Assembly: GCA_030068145.1 (NCBI GenBank)
Contig: JAPJBO010000001.1
Coordinates: 806,001 to 870,000, forward strand
Length of the DNA stretch: 64,000 bases
Direction: 5' to 3'
Source: Diplonema papillatum
Taxonomy: Eukaryota; Euglenozoa; Diplonemea; Diplonemida; Diplonemidae
Of the stretch, positions 32,590 to 44,900 are shown in pieces. Below the pieces are notes generated by a model. That model worked only from the letters and a program-made list of their open reading frames with translations. It was not told the origin of the DNA and searched no databases. Each line of letters begins with the position of its first letter. The first letter of the stretch is position 1. A program made the position numbers and the translations under genes.

Positions 32590-35500
32590 ATGGACCCGGC
32601 CGGAGGAGACGCATACTACAGCCCGATGGCAGCGCGGTCTGCGAGCCGCGGCGGGACGCCGGGAGCTGGCGTTCACCTGCTCGACGTCGCGACCGACGAG
32701 CGGGAGGCCGAAGCGCGGGTGATCCCGCCGCCCCCGTGCAGCGTCGCGTCCAGCGCCGCCTCGCAGCAGCGAGCGACGCCGCCGCGCAACCGCAAGCGCG
32801 CACTCCCCGCCGGCCGCCCCGCCCGCGACTCGCCAACCCCGTCCCCAACGCACCGCACACCCCCCGGTCCTGGTGCCGGTCTCACGACCCTGCACCTCCC
32901 CGCTCCGTCCGCCAGCCCGCCGTTCACCCTCGGCGACGCCTCGCGCTGGGACGCGGACCAAATGGCACGGTTCAGCCCGAAGGGCGGCCGAGCCGGCACC
33001 GTCTCGCACAGCTGCGGCGCGAGCGGCCTCGCCCGCAACGTGTCGCCCTCCGTTCCGATCCGCCTCCCCGCCGACGCCGCCGCAGCCGCAGCCGCCGCCG
33101 CCGCCGGCGGCGGCGGCGGGTCGTCTTTTTTGAGCGGCGCGCCCCCGCAGCCCCGGAAAGCCGCCCCTTTTTCCCTGCAGCCCGGCTCGGCCGCGCCGTA
33201 CGACAGGCGCGACGCCTTCGGCCGCCGCGTCCTCAGGGGCCCCATGAGGCCGCCTACGCAGCACCCGCCCGCGGAGGACTCGCAGGGGTCGCGTGCATCG
33301 AGGTCGGAGTGCGGGCGGGAGAGAAGCACGTCGCCGCCTCCGGCGGCGGCGGCGGCGGCGGCGCGGCACGAGCGGTTCAGCTCGTTTTTGCAGGGAGCGT
33401 CCGTGTCGACAGCGGTCCTCCCGCGGCCGCTGGCGAGCCCGGCCAGTCGGTCCACGCAGCAGCAGAAGAGCCTGGGGGGTGGTGGCGGCGGCGGGCCGTC
33501 GTCCGGAGCGTCGTCGGACGCGCGGATGGCGGCCGGCCTGCTCCTGCCGCCGGCGCTGCCGGCGGCGACGCCGGAGATGCGCCCGGGCGCGAGCCCCGAA
33601 AAGCGGGTGGTTTCGCGCGGGCGCAGCCCGTCGTTCTTCGGCGCCGTGCAGCAGCAGCAGCAGCTGCAGCGGCGGCGGCAGCCGAACGCGCCGCCCAGCG
33701 AAAGCGCGGGGTCGGCGCGGCCGCCGTCGCGCGGGGCGCTGGACGAGGCGAACGACAGCAACCGGACGGGCAGCGGCGCTGCGCGTGCTCCGCGGCTGTC
33801 GCCGCATGCTACGGGTAGAACGCAGCAGGTGGGCGGCGGGTTCGGGAAGGGAACGTCGTACGGCGCGGCGGCGCTCGTGCCCAGCGGCTGGCAGCGCCGC
33901 CTGGCGCCCGCCGCGTCTGCGGCCCGGACGCCGGACCGGGGCCACCTGCTGAAGCCGTCGGGCTGCTCGACGGCGTCGTCGTTCCTGAACCAGCCAGCAG
34001 CGGCGCCACGCTGCCCGTCGCCCGCCGGCTTCGGCTTGCAAGCCTCGCCGCGACTGTCGCCCCGTCCCGTCGTGGGGGCCGAGCTCCCGAGGATGCCGTG
34101 CAGCGCGCCGCCGTTCACCGGCGCCGCTTCGCCGCCCCCTCCTCCTCCTCCTCCTCCTCCTCCGGGCGGGGCCGCCGGCAGAGACGAGCCGGCAGCCCCC
34201 CGCTTGTCGCCCGCGCTCCCGCCTTGCACGCCCCCGGTCACGGCCGCGGCCGCAGCAGCGGCGGACCAGCAGCAGCACCGCCCGGCGGCCACCCCGCAGG
34301 GCCTCGCCTTCTCCCCGACGGCGGGGGCCGCGGCCGGGAGGGCGCGGGAATCCCGGGAGCCGAGAATCGATCGAAACCCCGCCGGCAGCCACGGCTTCGC
34401 GCCGACGTCCCCGGCTGCGGCGAAGGCGCCGGCGCCCGAGCCGAAAAAGGAAGCGTGCGCAGCGCCCGCCGCCCCTCCTTCCGCCGCAGCCAAAGACGGG
34501 GTCCGGGAGAGCGCGGAGATGGTCATCGCGGCGAAGGACATCCTCTTCGATGCCTTCTCGGCAGGACGGATCTCGAGGCAGACGTACGTGCGCGAAGTCG
34601 CCGAGCTGTCGAAGCGGAGGGAGCGATACGCAGAGCTGGGCGGCGGCGACTGTGCGACCCGCCCAGGGGACAAGGGGCCCAGCAGCGGGTGCCAGCCGAC
34701 GAAGGGAGCCCAGCGGGCGACGCCGTGCGCTCCGTCGCAGCCGGCCCACCTTCCTTCGTCGGCCCACCCAGTGAACACGCGGAGGACCCCGCCGCCGCCG
34801 ACGACACCCGGGTCGCTTTTGGACGTGACCGATTCCGCGTCGGTCGTCGACCATTCCGCTCAGTGTTCGGTCGAAGAGGCGAAGCGGCGCGTGCACCGTC
34901 CGGATCCCGTGAGCGCCACGATCCCCGCGCTAGGCCCTGCAGTCGGTAGAAGCAGCCCCGTCCCTGGCAGCACCAGCGCGCCCGGCAAGCCGACGCCCCA
35001 GGCGCCGCCGCCGGCGGGCGATTTGCCCGACTACTGCACGCTGCGCCACCAGCAGAAGAATCCCGAGCTGTCGTCCGTCCTCCCGCTCTGGACCTCCACC
35101 AAGCCCCGCGCAGCCGATCCCCTTGCGAAGGCGGCGGTCCTTTTCCCGCCCAGCGGCGCTCCGCACACGCCGAACACGAAGCCGGCCGACCCGTCTTGGA
35201 GGAAGGCAGGCTCGCCTCCGACCTTCGAGCATACCCACACCCCTGGCCAGCAGATACCAAGCGCGGCCAGTCCCGCAGCCGTGGAGACCACGGATCTCCG
35301 GCAGTCCAGCCAAAGCGACGGCGTCGGGTACGAACCGGCGGAACCCCCCCTGCCGTGGGACGGAGACCGTGTTGCGGACGGGAGAAACGGGCGGAGAGGG
35401 AATTCGCAGGACTCGGAGGAGATAACTGTGACGATAGAGCCGGCGGCGCCGCCGAGCGACGTTCTGAGCGCGTTCGGGAGGCGGTTCGTGAAGAAGAAGG

Positions 35501-36345
35501 CGTCCGCAAGGACAGCCGAAGGCCCGCCGCCGTCGGTTGGTTCGTCAACTACGTGCAGCGACGAGCGGACGAAAGCGAGGACGATGAACGAGGAGCCGTC
35601 CTGGTGCACTCAGCCGGAGAACGCGAAAACGCCGAACGAAAGGCAGTCAACGACCGACTCCTCCTGCAGCGACAACTGCTGGAGGAAAGCAAGGGCCATG
35701 AACGAGGGACACTCAACGATCGACTCTTCATGCGACGGCTGGATGAAAGTACGGGCAATGCACGAGGTACAGCCAACAGTACACTCATCGTGGTGCAAAC
35801 AGCCGGAGAACGCGAAACCGCTGAACGACGGGTCGACGACAGACTTCTCACGCAGCGATGACTGGAGGAAAGTAAGGGCAATGAACGAGGGACAGACAAC
35901 AGCACACTCATCCTGGTGCCAACAGCAGGAGACGGCGAAAGCGCCGAACGACGGGCAGTTAGCAGTCGACTCCTCATGCAGCGACGACCGGAAGCTGCTG
36001 ACCAGTGCGGTACTGGCGTCGACCAGCTGTCAAATCAGCACGGCGCGCGATGTTGCCATGGGTGGTGCACACGGCCAATGGTCGCCCACCGACCAAGACT
36101 CGGTGCAGGTGGTGGCGGTCGATTCTCCTCAATTCGCGGAAGCTGCCCGTGGGGTGTGTTCGACGCCCGCGGCGGGCGCGTCGTCGCACAATTACGGGTG
36201 GCACGACGCCGCGAAGCGCATCTTCTCCGCGCCTCCGCCGTCGGCTGCGCACTCCGACTGCATCAGCACTGGGCACGTGGCCTCCCCGAACGCCACCCGC
36301 AACCTTTGCAGGTTCAATCCGACCACGCCGCCGTCGCTTCTACAG
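32590..36345 (+). CDS. Very large Ala/Pro/Ser-rich disordered protein (first exon)
   Basis: Starts at ATG 32590; the open frame runs without interruption to a likely donor after SLLQ (CAG|GTGTGG at 36346), giving at least 1252 residues. Composition is dominated by Ala, Pro, Ser, Gly and Arg with poly-Ala, poly-Pro and Gln runs, so most is predicted disordered. The clearest ordered part is about residues 637-683, with SAEMVIAAKDILFDAFSAGR and then ISRQTYVREVAELSKRRERY, likely two charged helices for protein binding. From about residue 1000 to 1135 there are imperfect repeats of 30-40 residues around SSWCXQPENAK and WRKXRAMNEG. No signal peptide, transmembrane helix or known domain. A scaffold or regulatory protein is possible, but not shown. 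Antisense frames of up to 825 codons here are GC-composition shadows. Continuation at 37030 is possible. Confidence 0.6.
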
Positions 36346-37029
36346 GTGTGGTCCTCTTTTAACCTGCTCGAGGCATATCGTCAGTGTTTTCCCCCTTCTG
36401 TCCGGAAGCCTTGTCGAAAGAAAGTTCCTGCACGTGGCTGTCAATGCACAGGATCAATTATCATATTCGTGCACCACGTTCGACGAACGCACAGACTAGA
36501 AAGGTAACGTTCGTTGCTTTGCTCGGGACTTGTCTGCTGCACGAGGATGAGGCATCAAAGGACGTAAATCAGTAGTATAACGTTCGTTGCCTTGCCACAC
36601 ATGACATCGAAATCTCACCCCACAGGACCGCGATAATAGAATGCATTTCGTGACTAACGACGGTCACGCGGGATTCTTTTACAGAGGCAGCGAAACGCTA
36701 CCACGGAATGAGCGCCGGAACGAGTATGCTCCTCTTTCCTCTTTGCTGTTCCGGGGCGGGGGCAAAAGAGAGATTACCCCTCTGTAGTTCGCGGTCGCAA
36801 CCACACCAGATTTGGAATGTGGTCGCCGAGGCTCACACGTGTTTTCATGAGTTGTCGTGAGGTCTCGTGGGGGAGTATTGCTCGAGAAAGGTAGTTTCCC
36901 TTGGTACAAGGAACACCACTCTGTATCCTCTAATTCTCGGACGAGGATTGCGGCGTATTCGAATGACATATGAATGTGAGGATGATCATGATGATTGCTG
37001 AGTTTACTTCAACCCACACACTCCCACAG

Positions 37030-37374
37030 GCCGAGCACGCCATTTCAATCCTGTACGAAGTCCACAGTCTGGGCGTAGGCGAACAGTATCTACGTTGCAT
37101 CTCGCCTCTTCCTGTGCAGTACCCGTGTCGAGAAGCGCAGACGGCTAGTCGTCACTTGAGCTTTAACAAGTTCCACGTATCCTGTTCCGCTGGAAGGAAG
37201 CCGACACAGGCAGGCGAATTGAGCTGCGGCTGCATCATGCGTTTCGGCTTTGGTGTCGGACTCGCGTTCTCACGGGGACTGCAGTCCCAAGGGAAGTCAT
37301 TTCCCTCTTCAATTCCCCCCCCAAAAAAGAAAAAAAGAAGAAAAAAGACTCTGCATTCCGCGAAGAAGACTTGA
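37030..37374 (+). CDS. Possible second exon of the disordered protein gene
   Basis: After CACTCCCACAG the phase-0 frame reads AEHAISILYEVHSLGVGEQY and on, which matches the phase of the donor at 36346. The beginning looks protein-like. The 3' part enters an A/G-rich tract and an R2 repeat, so the stop at 37374 may not be the true end. An unlinked pseudo-exon is an equal possibility. Confidence 0.25.
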   Translation, partial: AEHAISILYEVHSLGVGEQYLRCISPLPVQYPCREAQTASRHLSFNKFHVSCSAGRKPTQAGELSCGCIMRFGFGVGLAFSRGLQSQGKSFPSSIPPPKKKKRRKKTLHSAKKT

Positions 37375-37428
37375 TGCTAGCATCAAACACTTAGAGGCAA
37401 GTAGCGCCTGAACACGAAACTAAGATTT
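37347..37428 (+). repeat. Dispersed repeat family R2, copy 1
   Basis: GACTCTGCATTCCGCGAAGA through GGCAAGTAGCGCCTGAACAC and CTAAGA matches 52611-52700, where there is a small extra insert. Both copies follow a purine tract of AAGAAG and AAAAAG. A shorter piece (purine tract plus ACTCTGCAT) is at 62019-62046. Confidence 0.75.
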
Positions 37429-37810
37429 TCCCCCCCCCCCTATTGTTTAGACAGTCGTGTTGAGACGGGTTGTTACTATCAAAAAGCAGTGTTCGTAGAA
37501 TAAGGCACAAAAAAAGAAGACGGCCGCCAACGAGGGCAGCATCTTCGCATGTATTATGGACGGTCGGCGACTCCTTGCGCAGTCACGGCGAGTCCCTTTC
37601 CTCTCTACATTTCAGCCCGAGGAGCGTGTTTGACCCCACCCAAAAGGGGAAGGCACGGTGCAATGTGCTCAAGCAGGTTCTTGCATCCCCACCTCCCACA
37701 CACTTGTCCCCTCTTTCTCGAAAAGCGGAGCCTGTCCGCGATGTAGTGTTCAGTCCTGTTCACTTTTGCTCTCGTGCGTTTCTCATCAGGTTATTCCAGC
37801 GCCTCAGTTG

Positions 37811-37883
37811 CCATTGGGCAGTTTGCGTGCCTGCTGCCGGAATCGAACCCTGATTCCCCGTTGCCCATTACAGCCATGGTACC
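37811..37883 (-). pseudogene. 18S rRNA fragment with internal deletion
   Basis: On the minus strand, 37883-37839 reads GGTACCATGGCTGTAATGGG and then CAACGGGGAATCAGGGTTCG and ATTCC, a universally conserved part of the 5' domain of eukaryotic 18S rRNA. It passes directly into GGCAGCAGGCACGCAAACTG and CCCAATGG (37838-37811), also conserved 18S sequence. In intact 18S these two parts are separated by roughly 40 bases, which are missing. The fragment is isolated in otherwise unique sequence, so it is an rRNA-derived insertion and not a functional gene. Confidence 0.75.
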
Positions 37884-38631
37884 GTTCGGTTATGACAACG
37901 TCTTCCCACGGCATCTTGCTGACAGAAAAAAAGGCGGGCGTGGAGCAGCGCATGCAGCCCACATGACCAGCCATCACTTTGATGACTTGTGGACACCTTG
38001 CCAACAAGCCGCAAATTTTGCATGCACGGCAACTTCCAGCTCAGAAGATGTGAAAATAAGGGGTTTGTAGGTCGTTCACCGCCACTGCTTCAGCGCACTT
38101 CTCGACAGTAGCACGAAAGAAGCACCTGTGGGCTTGCACCGATTTGAAGTCGTGTGTCATCACTCGGTTGACCTGCTTTATCCACGCACCGCTTGCTATT
38201 GCTGCCGTTGGTTGATATAATATCTCGGTCAATTGTATCCACCTCAAACCTGTTATGGCATTGGGCGTATGGACAGCTATCGGCAGAATGCTCTCTGCGC
38301 GCCAGCGCGTGGAGGGTGCACGAAACCGTCGCCAAGCAGCTCACGGGGCGCCCGCAGTCGCGTCTGCTCAGCACAAGTACAAGCTCTCCTTCTCATTGTT
38401 CTGCGTCTGTTCTGTTGCCGACGCTGGCCTTGGCTAGGAGTAGTGTAGGGTACGGAAACGGATGCGAAGTCAGGAGGCAGGCGCCATGCCAGGAACATTT
38501 TTTTGGCTGACTGAATAACGGGCCCAATCTTCTGGAACGTGAGGTGGAGTGCCCCCCCGTTTATGTGTGTGCGAAGGACCTGTTTTGTTTACATGGCAGG
38601 TCCAACGCTGCCAACTTTCTTTTTTTGTTTA

Positions 38632-38845
38632 GGCACCTGCTTTGTAGGAAATGCTTGAGGAGACTGCCAGTTGCGATAGATCAAAAGAGGCAAATGTGCT
38701 GTAGCCCACGCGAAACGCAGGTAAATCTGGGTTTAGTGGCGGGCGTAAGCGTTCAACAAAAAAGACCCATTTTGTGCTTGTATTGTTTTCTGCCCCTCTA
38801 GCCTCCTTCGAAATGAGCACAAGGCAGTCCCTCGAGTGTTTTGTA
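38632..38845 (+). repeat. Dispersed repeat family R1, copy 2
   Basis: Closely matches 1365-1585, including TTTGTAGGAAATGCTTGAGG, GCGTTCAACAAAAAAGACCC and TCCTTCGAA. Ends in CCCTCGAGT as copy 1 does. Confidence 0.8.
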
Positions 38846-39176
38846 CTGACATGTCCACGGCGTGGTATGTTGTTCATAGCTTTTGTACTTCTTTTTTTTT
38901 TTCCACATGCCACATGCGAGGGAACAGAACCGCCAGAGAGGGGCCCTCTGATCATGATCAGTTTCCACCCGAAGCCACATCCAGGATTTGGGTTCAGGGC
39001 ATCGAGTTCTTGTAGAGGAAATACCCTCCCGGCGGGCTCGTTCGGGGAAGGAAGGCAGGGGAACAATCGAAACAATCGCAAAAAAGCAACAACAAAGACG
39101 TAGCTGCCGCACATCAGAAGGGAGCTGGGGGGGGCGTGCAGCGTCGAAGAAGAGCACACGGAAGCTTTCAAGAATC

Positions 39177-40292
39177 ATGGCAGCCCCGGCGCCGGAGGAG
39201 GACGACGGCGACAACACGCTTGCCTTCCTGCTGATGATCGGCGGTGCCGTGTTGATCCTCTTGATTGCGTGCGCTGTAGGAGGGTGCATCTGCTTTTGGA
39301 AGGACCGCGAGGGTGACAAGCGGCTGAAAGACGCTCAGCAGGACGCGAAGCGGAGCGAGAAGGAAGCCCTGAAAAAGGAGAAAGAAGCAACCGCGGCGGC
39401 CCTGCGGAAGGTGGAAGACGACGCTGAGAGCCTCGTCGAAGAGGAAGTCGACATGAAGATCTCAGCCGTGCCGATTCCCGAGGACGACATGAACGTCGCG
39501 TGGCCGGAGGAAGTCCAGCCGATCATCCTCGACTTGGACGAGCGAATCGGAGAATTGCTGCCGGGCAAAGACAACGGCCCCGCCACGAAGAACCAGCTCG
39601 ACCCCGCGCAAGCCGTCGGCTCGACTCCTTTGAAGCGCCTGCCGCCTCCCCCGCAAGAGCCCGGCCTCGCGCACGAGTCCAAAAACTGGAAATTCGAGCC
39701 GGATCCCAGCTCGACCGAGCTCCGGTCGACCCCTGGCATCCTCCCTACCTACTCGCCGAAGAACCCGTACGAGAACAACCCATCTCCGCATCCCATCACC
39801 GCGATCTTCAACGGGACGCCATCGCCGCTGGCCGAGTCGCCGGCGCTCCTGCCGAAGCCGCCGTCGCCCTTGGTGGGCGGCGTGTGGGCAAACGCGGGGC
39901 CGCAGCCGCCGTACCACCGGCCCGCCTACCACAGCGGTCACCAGCTCCCGTCCCAAATGTACCAGGTCTTCGGCAAAGACGCTTCGGGCCAGCAGCCTCC
40001 GTTCAACCCCATGCGACAACGCCAAGGCTCCCGCTCGCCGTACGCCCGGCCGACCCCGTCTCCGCACGTCGTCCAAGTCTCTCCGTCGCAGCTCCAAACG
40101 CCGGACGTGCCCAGAGACGTCACTGCGACCCCTCCTGCCATTTACGACTTCACTAACCAAAACGCTGATGTGCTGATGCTCAGGAAGGAGTGGCAAGACG
40201 GCGTGAAGATAGCCGAGGGCGACGAGCCCAGGAAGGTCAAAAAGGACAAAAAAGACAGAAAAGAGAAGAAGGAGAAGAAAAGCAGGAAATGA
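39177..40292 (+). CDS. Single-pass membrane protein with Pro-rich cytoplasmic region
   Basis: ATG 39177 opens a 371-residue frame ending at TGA 40292; earlier in-frame starts are non-ATG and lie in sequence that looks non-coding. A short acidic N-terminus (APAPEEDDGDN) leads into one strong transmembrane helix (about residues 15-40) and then a charged Lys/Asp/Glu coiled-coil segment (KDREGDKRLKDAQQDAKRSE). There is no cleavable signal peptide; the short acidic side is probably lumenal or extracellular, with the bulk cytoplasmic. The middle 200 residues are Pro/Ser-rich with PPPPQEPG and PYXRP motifs that could bind SH3 or WW domains. The C-terminus is a Lys-rich tail (KKDKKDRKEKKEKKSRK). Family unknown. 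An upstream exon carrying a longer ectodomain cannot be excluded. Confidence 0.6.
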   Translation: MAAPAPEEDDGDNTLAFLLMIGGAVLILLIACAVGGCICFWKDREGDKRLKDAQQDAKRSEKEALKKEKEATAAALRKVEDDAESLVEEEVDMKISAVPIPEDDMNVAWPEEVQPIILDLDERIGELLPGKDNGPATKNQLDPAQAVGSTPLKRLPPPPQEPGLAHESKNWKFEPDPSSTELRSTPGILPTYSPKNPYENNPSPHPITAIFNGTPSPLAESPALLPKPPSPLVGGVWANAGPQPPYHRPAYHSGHQLPSQMYQVFGKDASGQQPPFNPMRQRQGSRSPYARPTPSPHVVQVSPSQLQTPDVPRDVTATPPAIYDFTNQNADVLMLRKEWQDGVKIAEGDEPRKVKKDKKDRKEKKEKKSRK

Positions 40293-42539
40293 GGAGCCTC
40301 GCCTCTCATTCCTCGGCAGCATCTCACCTACATCTCCTTGCGGGATCCCATTGACTCGACTTGAGAAGTTCATTGCGGAAGTCGTGTGTTTGCGTCTTCG
40401 GTGACGTGTCTACCACCGAGCGATGATCGAACCCTATAGTCGAACCAACGAGGTTCAGGCCACGCGACCAAAGGGACAGACACGACCCAGAAGTCTGGGC
40501 GAAAGAGTTTGGAACACTGAGATGGCTTCTGCTGAGGGGTTCACGCACTCGAAAGTCGAGTTGCACGCATCCTCAGGGTGAAGCCTCTGAAAGAGCGAGC
40601 TCCGCATCTCGCGGCGTCACCCACCTGCCTTCTGGCTACGACACTCCAGTACAGCTGCTCCTGCGGAAGCTGTGCGATCACGTTGGCCGGAGATGGCTTC
40701 AACGCTTCGCTCTCCTTGCCCTTCGTTGTGCGCGCGGGGTCATGTAATTGCTCCGCCAGTTTCTACTGCCGCCTTCCTGTCGCTGTCGTCTGTTGGCTGT
40801 TCGTCGGTTGTTATAACCATTCTGCGGGCGTCTGCAACTCACTTCTGCTGGATGCCAGTTTTTTCCTGCGGAATCCCCTGGGTTCTCTCCGCCTCACACG
40901 AACAGGCAAAACCCCGTTGTGGCTTTTTCTCTTTCTCGATCGCCTGTAGCCGCAGCGCTACCACGTCCGTGTCTCGTCCCCCAATTGGCGCGAACCATGG
41001 CTTCCCCTTGGTGTTCTTCGGCTTCTTCTCGTCCCTGCGGCAAGTCCATGCTGTTCCACCAGCCGCAGCCATTACGGTCTTTGTACGCTGCAGGGTTTTT
41101 TTGCAGCCCTGGGCGCGGGTACTCTAGCCTCGGCTCGTCCCGACACCTTCATGTTCCTTCTCCCGTCTGACCCTTCTCTGTCCTCCTCTCCGAGCTTGAA
41201 CTCTTATCCTCGCGCCCCAACAGGACCATAACCGTCATACAAAGGACCTGGCTGACGCACTCGAACCCTAGATTGTACGTGGCCCACAGCCAAGTGATCC
41301 GCCAGGAACACAGAGGACGAGTCCCTCGCGGGCTCCTTGTTCTTGTTTCGGAGTCTTGCACTCCCTTTTTCGTTTTGCAACATACGTAATGCTAGCACCC
41401 GACGGTGCGAAGCGAAAAAGGAAAAGAAGAAGAAGTGTTCTGCCCAGGCACAACTCCATAACCCTAAATTTCCCTTCCCTCCATCATTAAACTCAGTTTT
41501 TCCTGAAACGAAACAGGCGACAAGCCCGCCCGGGGGGTGGTTGCTTCCTTTATTGGTAGCGTGAGTCCACATCAATAGTTACGTGCTCTGTGGGGAGCTC
41601 AGTAGGTTCTCGAGCGACCGTCTTCAACGAATCCCATGCAAAGAAAGAACCGCCACCTGAAATCAGCTGCAGAGCTTCTGGGCTCAGGATATGGCAGCTT
41701 TTGTATGCTTTCTCTCTAAAAAGGGCAGCCTTCATCGCATTCGTCTTTCGCCTGCTCTTCTGCGGCACCGCCTCCTCATCCGTCTGCTCTGGTGTCACAG
41801 CTTCGCAGAGCCATCGGAGACAGCAGCTCAGCGGGAGAAGTTACTTTCCGCTTTCGCTACTGCGAGTAAATGCGGTCGGTAGTATTGTAGCCAATCCAGG
41901 GGCACATTCTTCCTCAAGCTTCCTTGGAAGGTGCAGCCCCTTGTCCAGCCCAAATATACTGAGCTGGCATTTTTGCGCGTGTCTTGTTCGTTGCCTAAGG
42001 CAGATGTGCTTGGCGGTACAACGAGCGATTGGCAGGACGTCCCGACGAATGGTCCTCGAATGCATCCGACCTGCTGTGAAAACCGGTACTCTCAGCACCT
42101 CAATGCACAGTTTTGGATCACACTTGACCACGCGCGTTTTTTGTTTTGAGTTTAGTGGGGGGGGCAGAATGCGCGTTTCACAGTCATGTCGTTGTTTCTC
42201 TTTTTGTTCTACTCTCGCAAAGCACGGCTTTTTTGAGAATCTCTGCAACGAAGCCGGGTGTCAGTGGCTTCGTTCCGTGTGGTGCACTTTACGACATGCC
42301 AAAACAGGGCATACACGTATTCCTAGTGTACGCACTTTGCAAAGGTAAGGCGGCCGTTTTAACGTGTGCATACGTCGCTGGGAAATTCTGGGGCTGGTGT
42401 GCTCTGTACGTACGAACCCCGGAACACCATGCCGTCAGCAGGACCGGGTAGCACTCATTTCCCGTAAGGCGAGGCCACAGCCACGGCGTCTCGGCAGTAC
42501 GCTTCTTCTCGCCTTCTGCTACCCGCATCACAGGCTCAG

Positions 42540-42690
42540 GATACCACCTGTCCAGAAGCTGTGGTTGAAAAGCGGGTTTCACGCCCCGCTTTTCGGGTGC
42601 ATTTCACGCACGTTCTGTGTGCAGCACACCCCACTTTCCGGCTGTGACTCGGGCGCACCGTCGATAGCTCCAGCTACCGAGCATCCACGG
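42540..42690. mobile_element. Decayed MITE-like copy
   Basis: GTTGAAAAGCGGGT, CCCGCTTTTCGGGTG and GTGACTCGGGCGCACC match the interiors of the elements at 15965 and 24551. The terminal repeats are eroded. Confidence 0.5.
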
Positions 42691-44900
42691 GGAAATGGAG
42701 AAAATGACACGGTTTCGGGTGGACAGACACGAAACAGCACACTGCCACGTAGGGCAACAGCTGGCAAGAACAAGCCGCCCCGGAAAAGGAAGGGCTGCGA
42801 CACCAACTAGAGTGCCGCTGCCCCAACCGCTCTATTTTATGCTGTTCGAGCCTGGTTTCCTGATGAGGGGAACGGGTTTCCCGTTTTCCTGCCGCTAAAA
42901 ACAGCCATTCTCGCTTTCCTTTTCTCGTATCGCAGATTCAGGTTGGCTGGTTAGAACATTATACAAGACCGAATACTGATACCCGTTCTTTCTTCCACAA
43001 TTGCCCCGTACAGTTAAAATGTGTAGCAAACAATCAAGCAACCAACTACTAGCATTGAACGAGTGCAATGTCTCAGGTGACCGGAGTCTTTTTCCACGGG
43101 GCGCCGTCGAAACTCTTGTGTGCAGTGTTTTCTTGGCAACTTGTCGACACTGCTGGGAGCCTCTAGTTGGCGACCCGCACTTCAACTCGACTTGGGGACA
43201 CGGGGATGCATGCCTGCCGCAAAAAGCTTTAGCGGGTTCTTTCACCTGAACCCCTGGTTTCAAGTGTGGTGAAGGAACTTCTGGAATTTGCATTGGCACG
43301 AGGACTGACCGTACTCATGCTCAGGAAAGTAGTTGGCTGACGGTTTCGAGTATGCTGTATCCACCATTTTACAGGAAACCGTGCCCAAAATGGGCAAAAA
43401 GGGAAGTTCAGGCGGAAGTTGCTCTTTGGTTGACCAGGGGTCAGCCATGATTCGTAATCTTTTTCTGTCTTTCGCGGGGCTGATATTTAGACGATTTCAA
43501 ACTCGATCTTCCCATTCCGCATGTCGTATGGATTGTAACGCGGTAGTCATAGAGTCATGCTTGTTTGAAGGAAGCCCAAGCCAGGCAAGTTGAAGGGTAG
43601 ATAGATGGGTTGCTGCATCGGTGGAAAGACCAACTCAATTCAGCATCGTAAACCGCGGATCGAAGTGGATACGATTGAGCGAGTTACTGATCAACGCTAG
43701 CAATAGTAGCGGTGTACAGTTGAAACAAGTCAATCGGGTGATTAACACACGACGCCAAAGTCGGCGCGTGAAGCCCCCGAGCTTTTGCTGAGTGTCGTGG
43801 ACCACTCGTGGCTGCATAACAGGGAGTTGAGGCTCGATTCCATATACGCCGGGTGTGCATGCGCTGCGGCCATGCAACCTTTTCGACAAGGTCTTCAGGA
43901 TTCGTAGAGCAGGAGACGCACTGCATGTGAAGAGTATAGCAGTTAGGTCCAAAGCGAAGGAAAAAGAAAACGGCCAAGACCCCCTCGGCTGCTTCGGCCT
44001 CTGCTGTTTACGAACCCAAGCAGGTACGCACCGAGAGATTCGGTGCATTCGGCCCCAGTTCCACAAACAATCAAAACAATGCGTTATACGTTTTTCTTAT
44101 GTTTTGTGTTCGGCCGTGCTCTCATGCGAAGACTTGACGAGTCGTCTCTATCTTCCCGACGTTCTTCTCGACTCCTCGGAAGAAGCGACGTGCTCGTCAA
44201 GTTGTCGCAATTGCCCGCCCGCCGGTGCAAAATCCGAGCACACAAAACCCGCAAGGCGAGAGAACAGCGGGATGCAGAGGAGACGGGGTCTTTTTCTTTA
44301 AATGTATTGCGGGGCAACATTTCTGAAAACAGCTGCACAGCTAGACGAAGCCAATGGAAAGTGCAGCGCATCCGAGAGCTTTCGACACAAGTTGACAGTC
44401 CACCCCTATTTCTGGAAGTGCATCGAATTGCCGGCTGCTGTCTATCACAGTTTATCAGCGGTCGGTCACAGGCTATCAGAGGCCATATCTCATGCCAACA
44501 GTCTATCAGAAGTCTATCAGCAGGGGTGGCCCGGCTCAAAAGTGAGTAAGCCCTGCCAAACTGCCAGAGCATTCAACTACGATATTCTCCCAATGAAAGA
44601 CAAACCTTTCGTGCATCATCAGTTTCGCCATTATTGAACGTTGATGCTGAAAGATCGTTGCTTTGTCTATCAATGCAAGCCCCAATCCAGAACATGTTCT
44701 CCCTAAGCACGCGGTCATCGAAACCCCGGATTATTTTGCATCCGACAAAGAAATAATCGAAGAATTTGCAGTACGAAGCTCAGAGGAGGCCCCCAGGATG
44801 AAATGGTCCCGGCTGTGAAGACATACGAACAGCCGCCTGGCAAACCAGACTCATACCGCTGTCCTGCTGCTACAGACAGGTTCCGCGCTGCTTACGTGAT

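Noticed and set aside
32419..34896. 825-codon minus-strand frame opposite the disordered protein
   Set aside because: Arg/Gly/Ala-rich translation with no domain; GC-rich third positions of the sense gene remove antisense stops.
41590..42348. 252-codon plus-strand frame
   Set aside because: Ser/Cys/Arg-rich translation with no family, and it overlaps more protein-like minus-strand pieces; neither strand could be settled.
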